From an uncultured Butyrivibrio sp. (lineage in GTDB: Bacteria > Bacillota > Clostridia > Lachnospirales > Lachnospiraceae): 64,000 bases of DNA. The notes beneath the pieces are model-generated. The model was not told the origin of the DNA. It was given only the letters and a program-made list of their open reading frames with translations, and did no database searches. The DNA lies in the NCBI RefSeq assembly GCF_947169445.1, contig NZ_CAMVPU010000007.1:50038-114037 (forward strand), given 5' to 3'. Both the position numbers and the translations under genes were made by a program. Within the stretch, counting starts at the first letter, position 1. Each line of letters opens with the position of its first letter. This document shows, in pieces, positions 25,195 to 34,378 of this stretch.

Positions 25195-26763
25195 TTACTC
25201 CTCGTGCTGATGCCAGTATTTTCCATCAGTCATTCGATATCCCACAGCCTCCATAAGATGGATTTCTTTTATCTCTTCACTTCCGTCTATATCAGCAATT
25301 GTCCTGGCAACTCTAAGTATTTTGTGATAGGCTCTGGCACTAAGCTCCATAGTACAAAAGGCCTGTTCCAAAAAGTTCTCTTCCCTCATGCCAAGGTGGC
25401 AGAATTTCTTTATGTCACTTGGTGTCATTTCGGAGTTAAAGCGAATATCCGTGCCTTCAAATCTCTTTTCCTGGATTCTGCGTGCTTTCAGAACCCGCTC
25501 TCTTATGGTCTTGCTGGATTCATTAACCCTCTTTGTCTTCTCGGTCAGATCCGCAATATCTACTCTCGGTGCCTCTACGCAGATATCTATTCGGTCCAGG
25601 ATAGGTCCCGAAATATGACCAAGATACCTCCTTATCTCATTATCAGAGCACTTGCACCTGTTCCTGTCAGGATAATACCCGCAGGGGCAAGGATTCAGCG
25701 CCCCTACAAGCTGAAAATCGGAAGGGTAAGTAAATTTCCCTCTGTTTCTTACAATATTTACCTTCCTATCCTCAATTGGCTGCCTAAGGAGATCCAGCTT
25801 CGATCTTGGAAACTCCGGCATCTCATCCAGAAAAAGAATTCCTCTGTGTGCCAGAGAAATGGCACCGGGTCTTGGGATATTTCCTCCACCTGTAAGCGCT
25901 GTCTCGGTAATCAGATGATGTGGACTAATGAATGGTCTTTTGGTTATCAGCGTATCATTTTCGCCAAGCATCCCTGCCACCGAATAAATAGTTGAGACCT
26001 CAAGGCTCTCTTTTAAAGAAAGTGGAGGCAGAATTGTCGGCATTCTCTTAGCCACCATACTTTTGCCTGATCCCGGAGGCCCCACCACAAGAAGATGATG
26101 AAAGCCTGCTGCCGCTATCTCCACAGCTCTTTTGACTGCCGCCTGACCATTTATATCAGCAAAATCCAGATTGACGTCATCATACTCACACTTTCTAAAC
26201 AACTCATTTATATCTACTTTGGTAGGCGGGATAAGCAAGTCTCTTTCATCCGTTTTGGCTGTAAGATACGCAACAGCCTCCTGCAGTGATTCCACGCCAA
26301 CCACTTTTATCCCTTCTATTACCGCACCTTCTCTTGCATTGGCTTTGGGTAAAAGAACTGTCCGAAAGCCTGATTCTTTTGCTTTAATAACTATGGGTAA
26401 AGTGCCATTAATATGCTTTACTTCGCCGTCCAGGCCCAGTTCTCCCAAAATCAGTACGTTTCTAAGGCTCTCCTCCTTAATTTCTCCCATAGCTGTCAGG
26501 ATTCCGATAGCCACAGGCAGATCCACCACAACGCCTTCTTTCTTGATATCTGCAGGCGATAAATTGATAGTTATCTTTGAAGCCGGGATCCGAAATCCAA
26601 TATTCTTGAGTGCCACTCTGACGCGGTCTCCCGACTCCTTTACTTCGCCGCTCATAAATCCAACCATATTAAATCCGGGCAAGCCGTCCGAAACATCCAC
26701 TTCAACCTGCATTAGGTATGACGAAATGCCATGAACAGCCCCTGAAACAATGGAACTAAACAT
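25195..26763 (-). CDS. comM: ComM/YifB AAA+ ATPase (Mg-chelatase-like)
   Basis: Hexameric helicase-like AAA+ protein that drives branch migration when transformed DNA is integrated. Its 522 residues comprise an N-terminal Lon-protease-like fold (FSSIVSGAVHGI, then VKESGDRVRVALKNIGFRIP), a central AAA+ module with Walker A GPPGSGKS and Walker B GILFLDEMPEF, and the zinc-finger-like cysteines of NPCPCGYYPDRNRCKC. The C-terminal Mg_chelatase_C domain holds SARAYHKILRVARTIADIDG. The ATG at 26763 follows AGAGG; a TTG seven codons upstream contains that site. dprA follows. Confidence 0.93.
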   Translation of the reverse strand: MFSSIVSGAVHGISSYLMQVEVDVSDGLPGFNMVGFMSGEVKESGDRVRVALKNIGFRIPASKITINLSPADIKKEGVVVDLPVAIGILTAMGEIKEESLRNVLILGELGLDGEVKHINGTLPIVIKAKESGFRTVLLPKANAREGAVIEGIKVVGVESLQEAVAYLTAKTDERDLLIPPTKVDINELFRKCEYDDVNLDFADINGQAAVKRAVEIAAAGFHHLLVVGPPGSGKSMVAKRMPTILPPLSLKESLEVSTIYSVAGMLGENDTLITKRPFISPHHLITETALTGGGNIPRPGAISLAHRGILFLDEMPEFPRSKLDLLRQPIEDRKVNIVRNRGKFTYPSDFQLVGALNPCPCGYYPDRNRCKCSDNEIRRYLGHISGPILDRIDICVEAPRVDIADLTEKTKRVNESSKTIRERVLKARRIQEKRFEGTDIRFNSEMTPSDIKKFCHLGMREENFLEQAFCTMELSARAYHKILRVARTIADIDGSEEIKEIHLMEAVGYRMTDGKYWHQHEE

Positions 26764-26844
26764 AAATACCTCTTTCTTTTTCAAAAATGATAAGTGGGCC
26801 GAAAAAGCCCTCTGAAAATATTAGATTTTACACACAGACAATAT

Positions 26845-26876
26845 CGAAAAAATCGACCTGCTAATTATATAGCAGG
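26845..26876 (-). terminator. Terminator of pilT
   Basis: The stem CCTGCTA/TAGCAGG (7 bp, loop of 6) is followed on the minus strand by TCGATTTTTTCG. It separates pilT from comM. Confidence 0.7.
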
Positions 26877-26985
26877 CCGATAAAAAAATCTTTGCGTTTT
26901 TCTTAAGAAATTATTTAGACTTTATGAAGAAAACAATTTTTTGTTTCGTTTTTGTTTAGAGAAATCAGGTTTCGAGATAATATTC

Positions 26986-28047
26986 TCATCTAAGCATTTT
27001 CATCTGCATTGTATCCTGATCCTGGGCAAACTGAATTGCCATTTCTCTTGATATCTTCTGGCTCCTATACAGTTCCAAAATAGCGTCATCCATTGAAACC
27101 ATTCCAAGCTTACGGTTCGTCTGCATAACTGTCAGAAGCTGATGGGATTTACCCTCTCGAATAAGGTTTCTAACCGCACTGTTTACATGAAGAACCTCAA
27201 AAGCCGCCACTCTGGAAACTCCGTCACTGGCAGGAATCAGCTGCTGTGATACAATAGCCTCCAAAACGCTTGCCAGCTGGATTCTGATCTGTTGCTGCTG
27301 ATGAGATGGAAATACGTCGATCAATCTGTCCACTGTATTGCTGGCACCTATGGTATGTACAGTTGAAAGAACCAGATGCCCCGTCTCTGCTGCCGTTATC
27401 GCAGTTCCTATAGTCTCAAGGTCTCTCATCTCTCCTACCAGAATAACATCAGGATCCTCACGAAGAGCAGCCCTTAGCGCATTTGCATAGGAATTGGAGT
27501 CAGTACCGATTTCCCTTTGGTTAACAATCGACATCTTATGCTGATAGGTAAACTCAATAGGGTCCTCCAGGGTGATAACATGGGCTTCCCTGTTATTGTT
27601 GATAGTGCTTATTATAGATGCCAGTGTAGTAGATTTACCACTACCGGTGGGACCGGTAACAAGCACAAGCCCTCTTTTCTTTTGGTAAAGCTCCGTAACA
27701 CCTTCAGGAATTCCAAGGCTATCGGCAGATGGAATCTCGGAAGCAACCACACGAAATGCCATGGCAACAGAGCCTCTTTGTTTAAACACATTTAGTCTGT
27801 ATCTGCCAACTCCGGGAATAGAAAAAGACATATCCATCTGTCCGTTTTCATCAAGCTTTTGAAACTGCTTCTCGGACATTATCTCCTGAGCAATAGCAAG
27901 TGTATCCGGTGGAAGCATCTTTTTGAAATTATCCATCTGGATCAGTTTGCCATTGATTCGCATCTTAGGCGGAAGTCCAACTGTCACATGAACATCAGAC
28001 GCACCCTTATCCTTGGCTTCTCTTAAGATATCTTCAATAGTTGACAT
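26986..28047 (-). CDS. pilT: Type IV pilus retraction ATPase PilT
   Basis: Hexameric ATPase that depolymerises type IV pili, 353 residues. The N-terminal PAS-like part starts STIEDILREAKDKGASDVHV. Walker A is GPTGSGKST, the Asp box follows near VITLEDPIEF, and Walker B is PDVILVGEMRD. The His box is STVHTIGASNTVDRLIDVFP. The C-terminal retraction motif AVRNLIREGKSHQL (AIRNLIRE in model PilT) separates it from assembly ATPases. AAGAAGGG precedes the ATG. No other pilus gene lies nearby, but comM and dprA are downstream, so a link to DNA uptake is plausible though unproven. Confidence 0.92.
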   Translation of the reverse strand: MSTIEDILREAKDKGASDVHVTVGLPPKMRINGKLIQMDNFKKMLPPDTLAIAQEIMSEKQFQKLDENGQMDMSFSIPGVGRYRLNVFKQRGSVAMAFRVVASEIPSADSLGIPEGVTELYQKKRGLVLVTGPTGSGKSTTLASIISTINNNREAHVITLEDPIEFTYQHKMSIVNQREIGTDSNSYANALRAALREDPDVILVGEMRDLETIGTAITAAETGHLVLSTVHTIGASNTVDRLIDVFPSHQQQQIRIQLASVLEAIVSQQLIPASDGVSRVAAFEVLHVNSAVRNLIREGKSHQLLTVMQTNRKLGMVSMDDAILELYRSQKISREMAIQFAQDQDTMQMKMLR

Positions 28048-28135
28048 GTACTCTCTACCCTTCTTCGTAAATGTGCTATATTATTATCGATTATTCATAT
28101 ATACAATTATGAGACCAAAAGGGTAAAAAATCAAA

Positions 28136-28732
28136 TTATGTGAGCTCGTCCAGCGTATTGCCATAGGAGGATAAAAACTCATTTACAAAATCAAGAACCT
28201 CAGGAAGTTCATTATAAAGGCTTCTTATCTGCTTGCCGGTGCTCTCTTTTGCAGTTCTGAACTCTGTATTTCCTACGTTTAATTCACTGATACACTTTAT
28301 AAGTGCTGAAAGCTTATCTGCTGCCTTAACCAGCTTTCTGATGTAGATATCTTCTTTGGTACCATCTGACACAAATATTTCCTCATAAACAGGGCGCATA
28401 TCATCCGGAAGCTTCTCAAGAAGTTTGCTGTCAGCAATTGCCTCAACCTCCTTATATGCATGCTTTAGATCAGAATTAAAGTACTTCACCGGTGTAGGCA
28501 TATCTCCGGTAATTATCTCTGATGCATCGTGATAAAGTCCAATAAGTGCAGCCTTATTGGCATCAAGATTCTTACCGTATCTGACATTGGCGATAGTGCA
28601 AAGAGCATGAGCGATCATAGCAACTTCCATAGAATGCTCGCACAGATTCTCCTGCCTTGTATTTCTCATAAGCGCCCATCTGTCGATATATTTCATTCTG
28701 GATATAAGCGCAAAAAAATTGTAATTCATCAT
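28136..28732 (-). CDS. HD-domain nucleotidase, YfbR-like
   Basis: Metal-dependent 5'-deoxynucleotidase family, 198 residues. The HD residues are in CEHSMEVAMIAHAL and YHDASEIITGDMPTPVKYF; the latter segment, with its TGDMPTPVKY, is characteristic of YfbR. An Asp in the helix near LVKAADKLSALIKC completes the metal site. It dephosphorylates deoxynucleoside monophosphates in E. coli, and I assume the same here. The start may be either of two adjacent ATGs. It lies in a same-strand run with pepF upstream and pilT downstream. Confidence 0.85.
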   Translation of the reverse strand: MMNYNFFALISRMKYIDRWALMRNTRQENLCEHSMEVAMIAHALCTIANVRYGKNLDANKAALIGLYHDASEIITGDMPTPVKYFNSDLKHAYKEVEAIADSKLLEKLPDDMRPVYEEIFVSDGTKEDIYIRKLVKAADKLSALIKCISELNVGNTEFRTAKESTGKQIRSLYNELPEVLDFVNEFLSSYGNTLDELT

Positions 28733-28779
28733 CTTTATCTTCCATTTCTTACAGTATTATTCCTGACTTTTCATTATCG

Positions 28780-30579
28780 TCAGTCCATAAGCTTTTCAAT
28801 CTCATCAATAATGCCACCGATGTAATCGATAGTATCAAGAAGAGCGGCATCTGTAGTAATATCAACACCTGCCATCTTGGCAAATTCAATAGGATCAACA
28901 GTACTGCCGGCAGCAAGAGTCTTCTTCCAGTCCTCAACAGCAGGTGCTCCCTCTTTTCGAATTCTCTTCATCACCTGTGTTGCAATTGTAAGGCTCGCGC
29001 TATAGCAGTAGGAATAAAGTCCCATGTAATAGTGAGGCTGTCTCATCCAGGTAAGCTCACAGCCTTCCACAAGTTCAACCTCATCACCCCAGAACTTCTC
29101 GAGAACTCCTCTGAATATCTCGTTAAGCTTCTCAGCAGGAACTGCCTCTCCCTGATCTACCAGCTTGTAAACCTCTCTCTGATAAGCAGCCTCCAGAAGG
29201 TGTGTTACAAAATTGTGATAATAAGTATTAGAAATCTGTGATGCAAGAACCCAACGAAGGAATCTCTTATCATCCTTGCTGTTTTCCTTTAGATATTCTG
29301 CCATCAAAAGCTCATTAATGGTAGATGGAGCCTCAACCACATATGTTGAAACGTTATTATCATAATAATTCTGAGCATCGCCGCAGGCTCTGAAATGACC
29401 TGCATGCCCCAGTTCATGTGCCAGTGTAAAGACATCACTCATACGCTCATTCCAGGACAAAAGAATAAATGATCCCTTTCTGTATGGGCTTGAGCAAAAA
29501 CCGCCGGTAGACTTACCGATATTCTGAGCAAAGTCTATCCATCTCTTCTCATAAGCCTCTTTTAACATTTCCTGATATTCCTCTCCCATAATGGAAAGAC
29601 CATCAAGAATGTATTTTTTAGACTCTTCTATAGTAACCTTAGGATCATACTCAGGATCTAAAGTAATCTTCAGATCAGCATAGGTCATCTTATCAAGGTT
29701 ATTGGCCTTTTTAAGAAGTCTTGCATACTTTCTCATATGAGGCGCCAGTTTCTCCATGATCAGATCAATCTGGCGATCGTACATGTCCCTTCTCACCTTC
29801 TGGCCAAACAAAAGATAATCAAACACGCTCTCATGTTTTGCAAGCCTGGAAAGAATCTTTTCTGTGCGGACCATAGTTCCATATTCCGCAGCAGTCGTGT
29901 ACATATAATCACGAAGCTTGTTGGAAAATGCTTCGAAAGCTGCCCTGCGCACCTTAGTATCTTTTTCATACTCATAGTTATCTTCAAAAAGAGAATAGCC
30001 AAGCGGATAGGACAGTCCATCCACCTCAAAATCAGGAAATTTCATGTCAGCAAGTTTGGTCTGCTCATACATTCTGTAGGGCGCCCTAAAGGTCTCACTA
30101 AGAGCCACCATTGCAGCCTCGGTCTCTGCACTCTGTCTGTGAGGCTTGTCCCTGAGGATATCTTTCAAATAGTTTTTGGCGATAGTCGCACTTTCAAGCG
30201 CCTCTTTCAAAACGCTTTCAGGAGCATCTGAAATCTCACTCTCGATAAAAGAAAGCCTGCTATATGCTTCCATGTACTCGTTGGTAGCTATAGAATCCAA
30301 TCTCTGAGCTTCAGAATCTGTGTAATCAACAGATACGTTCAGCGAAGTATAGGATGATACATAATCTACGTTCTTCAAAAATGTCTCATACTCTTCGAGA
30401 CACTTATTGATCATCTCGCCGCTCGATAACTTACCTTTATATTTCTTTTCAATTTCAAGACTTAAATCAGCAGCTTCGTGAAGAGCCTGTAAGCACTCTT
30501 CCTCGGATGAAAAAATCCTGGAAGTATCCCACTTTAATTCCTCCGGTACTTCACTTCGTTTTTTAAGTGTTTCTGCCAT
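28780..30579 (-). CDS. pepF: Oligoendopeptidase F
   Basis: Cytoplasmic M3-family zinc peptidase that trims oligopeptides; 599 residues. The metal-binding motif is HELGHAGH, with the distal Glu in APSTINELLMAEYL. The N-terminal PepF domain starts near RSEVPEELKWDTSRIF. The ATG at 30579 follows ATGGAGGA at good spacing. The frame stays open 46 codons further up, but that stretch runs into the end of hemW and matches no PepF. No signal peptide is seen. It follows hemW on the same strand. Confidence 0.93.
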   Translation of the reverse strand: MAETLKKRSEVPEELKWDTSRIFSSEEECLQALHEAADLSLEIEKKYKGKLSSGEMINKCLEEYETFLKNVDYVSSYTSLNVSVDYTDSEAQRLDSIATNEYMEAYSRLSFIESEISDAPESVLKEALESATIAKNYLKDILRDKPHRQSAETEAAMVALSETFRAPYRMYEQTKLADMKFPDFEVDGLSYPLGYSLFEDNYEYEKDTKVRRAAFEAFSNKLRDYMYTTAAEYGTMVRTEKILSRLAKHESVFDYLLFGQKVRRDMYDRQIDLIMEKLAPHMRKYARLLKKANNLDKMTYADLKITLDPEYDPKVTIEESKKYILDGLSIMGEEYQEMLKEAYEKRWIDFAQNIGKSTGGFCSSPYRKGSFILLSWNERMSDVFTLAHELGHAGHFRACGDAQNYYDNNVSTYVVEAPSTINELLMAEYLKENSKDDKRFLRWVLASQISNTYYHNFVTHLLEAAYQREVYKLVDQGEAVPAEKLNEIFRGVLEKFWGDEVELVEGCELTWMRQPHYYMGLYSYCYSASLTIATQVMKRIRKEGAPAVEDWKKTLAAGSTVDPIEFAKMAGVDITTDAALLDTIDYIGGIIDEIEKLMD

Positions 30580-30673
30580 ATATTCCTCCATGTAAAAAAG
30601 ACATTTATAGGGCAAAAGTCGATGCTTCCTATCGATCTTCGCCCTATTTATTTCATCATAATTCTTTATAATC

Positions 30674-31891
30674 TTAATCCAGCAAAAAATCTGCCATAAC
30701 AGTATTGCTGACATCAAGGCCCTTTTCGGTCAGATAAAGATATCCGCCGGATTTCTCAAGCAGCCCACAGCCAATATACTGTTCAATTATTTTACCATAA
30801 ATCTCATCTATTTCGTGTCCAAACTGTTCTTTAAAAGCAGAGATTTTTACACCTTTTGTAAGCCGAAGTCCCAGGAACATGAATTCTTCCATACATTCTT
30901 TTTCAGACAGGATCTGCTCATCCTCTCTTAAAGCTTCAAGATCAGTTTTTGAAAGGATCTCTTTATACCTATCTATTTCAGATGTATTTTTCCATCTGGT
31001 ATTTTCTACCATGCTGGAAGCGCCAAGACCAAGACCAAGGTAATTTCCGCGTTTCCAGTAGACCTTGTTATGAAAGCACTCATACTTTTCATAAGCAGCC
31101 TCTTCATCTAGGCTCCTATTAGTCTCTTTGCTGCCTTCATTACTGCCATCCTCTGCGCTTAACGCATAATTAGATATCTCATATCTGTGATATCCATTTG
31201 CCGCAAGAAACCTCTTGGTCTCATGATACATCTGTCTATCCAGCTCTTCATCCGGCAGATTCAGATCCATATCATAAAAAGGCGTACCTTCCTCAATGAT
31301 AAGGCTATAAGCAGAAATGTGTTCAGGTCTTAAATTCACCACCTTAGACAAGGTTGCCATATAAGAATCAAAGCTCTGATCAGGCAAAGCGCTCATCACG
31401 TCAACATTTATATTAGCAAAGCCTGCCTTCCTGGCATTTTCAAAGGTCTCAAAGAACATCCTGCTATCATGGACACGCCCTAGTTTCTTAAGTTCCTCAT
31501 CATTTAAGGACTGGGCTCCGATACTGATACGGTTAAATCCAGCCGCTTTGTAAGCCCTTAGTTTATCCATAATAGCTGACGCAGGATTCACCTCTAAGCT
31601 GATCTCAGCATCATCACTCACTGTAAAATACTCTTTTATAGCCGAAAGGGTATCGCAAATAAGTCCCGCATCCACATAGGAGGGCGTTCCACCACCAAAG
31701 AAGATACTCTGAACTTTGTAATCCTTATACTCCTTTGATGATAAGATTATTTCACAATTTATTGCAGAAAAATACTCTTCAACGCTCTTTTCGTTTGCTT
31801 TAAATGATAAAAAATCGCAATAAAGACACTTTTTTACGCAAAAAGGAACATGAACATATATTGATAGCTTTTTTACTTCATCAAAACTCAT
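30674..31891 (-). CDS. hemW: Radical-SAM protein HemW (coproporphyrinogen-oxidase-like)
   Basis: A 405-residue HemN-like protein. The radical-SAM cysteines are in FCVKKCLYCDF near residue 17; the SAM loop is IFFGGGTPSYVD. HemW proteins act in heme transfer rather than oxidising coproporphyrinogen, and the short length and single CxxxCxxC set fit HemW. The C-terminal HemN_C domain (about 330-405) ends VMADFLLD. In a fermenter without visible heme genes the substrate is uncertain. It follows lepA by about 70 bases, a conserved order in Firmicutes. Confidence 0.9.
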   Translation of the reverse strand: MSFDEVKKLSIYVHVPFCVKKCLYCDFLSFKANEKSVEEYFSAINCEIILSSKEYKDYKVQSIFFGGGTPSYVDAGLICDTLSAIKEYFTVSDDAEISLEVNPASAIMDKLRAYKAAGFNRISIGAQSLNDEELKKLGRVHDSRMFFETFENARKAGFANINVDVMSALPDQSFDSYMATLSKVVNLRPEHISAYSLIIEEGTPFYDMDLNLPDEELDRQMYHETKRFLAANGYHRYEISNYALSAEDGSNEGSKETNRSLDEEAAYEKYECFHNKVYWKRGNYLGLGLGASSMVENTRWKNTSEIDRYKEILSKTDLEALREDEQILSEKECMEEFMFLGLRLTKGVKISAFKEQFGHEIDEIYGKIIEQYIGCGLLEKSGGYLYLTEKGLDVSNTVMADFLLD

Positions 31892-31962
31892 ATATTCTCA
31901 ATAATCAATCGTACATATGATATCTTAAATGGAGCATTCAAGATATCATACCTACTTACACA

Positions 31963-33771
31963 TCAGTCGGTATTATCAAGCTTCAGCACACTAAGGAAAG
32001 CTGCCTGTGGAACCTCAACATTTCCAATCTGGCGCATCTTTTTCTTTCCCTCTTTTTGCTTCTCAAGGAGCTTCTTCTTACGAGTGATATCACCACCGTA
32101 GCATTTAGCCAAAACATCTTTTCTATATGCCTTGACAGTTTCTCTGGCAATAACCTTGCCTCCAACAGATGCCTGGATAGGAATCTCAAACATATGTCTC
32201 GGGATCTCATCCTTGAGCTTCTCGCACATTTTACGGCCTCTTTCATAAGCGCCGTCCTTGTGAACGATAAATGAAAGGGCGTCCACCTCTTCTCTGTTAA
32301 TAAGAATATCAAGCTTAACAAGGTCAGACTTCTCGTAGCCCTTAAGCTCATAATCAAAGGATGCATAACCCCTTGACCTTGACTTGAGCGCGTCAAAGAA
32401 ATCATAAATAATCTCATTAAGAGGTAATTCATATTTGAGAATAGCTCTTGTCTGCTCTATGTAATCAGTACTAAGGTACTTACCTCTTCTCTCCTGGCAA
32501 AGCTGCATAATAGCGCCTACATAATCAGTAGTCACCATGATCTCGCCATTTACTATCGGTTCCTCCATATAATCAATTTCCGAAGGATCTGGAAGATTGG
32601 TCGGATTAGTCAGATTAAAGCAGGTACCGTCAGTTTTATGAACCTTGTAAACAACAGATGGAGCCGTCGTAACAAGATTAAGGTCATACTCTCTTTCAAG
32701 TCTCTCCTGAATAACTTCAAGATGAAGAAGTCCCAAAAATCCTGCTCTGAATCCAAAGCCCAAAGCCTGTGAAGTCTCTGGTTCGTAAAAGAGTGATGCA
32801 TCGTTAAGCTGAAGTTTCTCAAGTGCATCCCTAAGGTCAGAATAATGAGCAGAATCAGCCGGATAAAGACCGCAATATACCATAGGCATTACCTTCTTGT
32901 ATCCCGGAAGCGCCTCATCGCAAGGATTGCCCACATCTGTAACGGTATCACCAACTCTTGTATCCTGAATATTCTTGATAGATGCAGTAAAATATCCAAC
33001 ATCGCCGGCAGATAATATATCACTGGCAATAAATCGGCCTGGTCCAAAATAGCCAACCTCTACTACTTCTGCCTCAGAATCAGTAGCCATGAATTTAACC
33101 TTCATGCCTTTTTTGATCACGCCATCGCGAACCCTGACAAAAACAATAACGCCCCTGTAGGAATCATAGATACTATCGAATATGAGCGCCTTCAAAGGGC
33201 TGTCAGGATTCCCTGTCGGAGCCGGTATCTTCTTAACAACTGCTTCCAAAACATCTTCTATGCCAATACCATTTTTAGCAGATATTAGTGGAGCGTCCTG
33301 GGCTTCGATACCGATAACATCCTCGATCTCATCCTTAACCTCCTGAGGCTGAGCACTTGGAAGGTCAATTTTATTGATTACCGGAAATACATCAAGATCA
33401 TGGTCAAGTGCCATATAAACATTGGCCAGTGTCTGAGCTTCAACTCCCTGAGTTGCATCAACGACCAAAATGGCGCCATCACATGCTGCCAGTGATCTTG
33501 AAACCTCATATCCAAAGTCCACATGACCCGGAGTATCGATCATATTGAAGGTATATTCATTGCCGTCACTCGCCTTATAAATCATCCTGACTGCCTGAGA
33601 TTTGATGGTAATGCCTCTCTCACGCTCAATGTCCATATTATCAAGAACCTGATTCTGCATTTCTCTGCTGGTCAGTACGCCTGTCTTCTCGATCATTCTG
33701 TCTGCAAGCGTTGATTTACCATGATCTATATGTGCAACTATACAAAAATTTCTAATTCTATCCTGATTCAC
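31963..33771 (-). CDS. lepA: Elongation factor 4 (LepA)
   Basis: Ribosome-associated GTPase that back-translocates or remodels stalled ribosomes. The G domain has AHIDHGKST (G1), RGITIKSQ (G2), DTPGHVDF (G3) and NKIDLP (G4). Domains II-IV follow, then the LepA-specific C-terminus with KCYGGDITRKKKLLEKQKEG. I choose the GTG at 33771 because it follows AGAGG by eight bases and gives 602 residues beginning VNQDRIRNFCIVAHIDHG, the usual family start. ATGs upstream lack a ribosome site. It is divergent from rpsT. Confidence 0.94.
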   Translation of the reverse strand: MNQDRIRNFCIVAHIDHGKSTLADRMIEKTGVLTSREMQNQVLDNMDIERERGITIKSQAVRMIYKASDGNEYTFNMIDTPGHVDFGYEVSRSLAACDGAILVVDATQGVEAQTLANVYMALDHDLDVFPVINKIDLPSAQPQEVKDEIEDVIGIEAQDAPLISAKNGIGIEDVLEAVVKKIPAPTGNPDSPLKALIFDSIYDSYRGVIVFVRVRDGVIKKGMKVKFMATDSEAEVVEVGYFGPGRFIASDILSAGDVGYFTASIKNIQDTRVGDTVTDVGNPCDEALPGYKKVMPMVYCGLYPADSAHYSDLRDALEKLQLNDASLFYEPETSQALGFGFRAGFLGLLHLEVIQERLEREYDLNLVTTAPSVVYKVHKTDGTCFNLTNPTNLPDPSEIDYMEEPIVNGEIMVTTDYVGAIMQLCQERRGKYLSTDYIEQTRAILKYELPLNEIIYDFFDALKSRSRGYASFDYELKGYEKSDLVKLDILINREEVDALSFIVHKDGAYERGRKMCEKLKDEIPRHMFEIPIQASVGGKVIARETVKAYRKDVLAKCYGGDITRKKKLLEKQKEGKKKMRQIGNVEVPQAAFLSVLKLDNTD

Positions 33772-33895
33772 GTACACTACCTCTTCCATAAAAAACATCA
33801 ATTTCTTCACCAATAAAAAATCCAAAATAGCAGGAATTTATTATTGAAGTGAATAATATCTGTATTATAATAACATGTAAGTAATCAAAAATCTA

Positions 33896-33924
33896 TTGAC
33901 AGTATATAGTTTTTACTCTAAAAT
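33896..33924 (+). promoter_or_regulatory. Promoter of rpsT
   Basis: TTGACA (33896-33901), 17 bases, TAAAAT (33919-33924): a near-consensus sigma-70-type promoter. The predicted start lies near 33931 and gives a leader of about 85 bases. Confidence 0.85.
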
Positions 33925-33938
33925 GTTATGAGTATGTG

Positions 33939-33967
33939 GCATTAACTGTCCGTGTCCGGCTTAATGC
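33939..33967 (+). promoter_or_regulatory. Inverted repeat in the rpsT leader
   Basis: GCATTAA and TTAATGC pair across 15 bases within the predicted 5' untranslated region. Ribosomal protein leaders often bind their own product. Whether this hairpin regulates rpsT is inference; it does not overlap the Shine-Dalgarno (GGAGG at 34007). Confidence 0.4.
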
Positions 33968-34016
33968 GCACACGAACATGATTTTATAACAATTAGTGAT
34001 TATATCGGAGGTAATT

Positions 34017-34280
34017 ATGGCTAATATTAAATCCGCCAAGAAGAGAATTTTAGTTAACGAGAAGAAGGCTGCTAGAAACACTATGATCAAGTCAGCAGTT
34101 AAGACAGAGATTAAGAAGGTTCGTTCAGCTATCGAAGCTGGTAACAAGGAAGAGGCTGCTAAGGCACTTCTTGCTGCTACATCTGCTATCGACAAGGCTG
34201 AGTCAAAGGGCGTATTCAAGAAGAACACAGCTTCAAGAAAGGTTTCTCGTCTTGCTCAGGCTGTAAACAAGATGGCTTAA
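34017..34280 (+). CDS. rpsT: 30S ribosomal protein S20
   Basis: Primary binding protein of 16S rRNA, 87 residues and highly basic. The sequence from MANIKSAKKRI through KKAARNTMIKSAVKT and the C-terminal KNTASRKVSRLAQAVNKM is typical S20. The ATG at 34017 follows TCGGAGGTAATT; seven in-frame codons upstream contain the ribosome site and are excluded. It is a single-gene unit with its own promoter and terminator and runs against the otherwise minus-strand surroundings, divergent from lepA. Confidence 0.97.
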   Translation: MANIKSAKKRILVNEKKAARNTMIKSAVKTEIKKVRSAIEAGNKEEAAKALLAATSAIDKAESKGVFKKNTASRKVSRLAQAVNKMA

Positions 34281-34310
34281 TCTTAACTCAATATATAATG
34301 ATACTAACAA

Positions 34311-34346
34311 AACCTCGTGTCTTCTCACCGACACGAGGTTTTTTCT
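34311..34346 (+). terminator. Terminator of rpsT, possibly bidirectional
   Basis: A perfect 11-bp stem AACCTCGTGTC/GACACGAGGTT with an 8-base loop is followed by TTTTTCTTTAT on the plus strand. On the minus strand it is followed by TTGTTAG, a weaker tail that could still serve the converging gene ending at 34379. Confidence 0.93.
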
Positions 34347-34378
34347 TTATACTAAATACTAAATACTAAATCATATTC

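Noticed and set aside
30580..30717. N-terminal extension of pepF reaching into hemW
   Set aside because: No family similarity, and GGAGG stands directly before the ATG at 30579.
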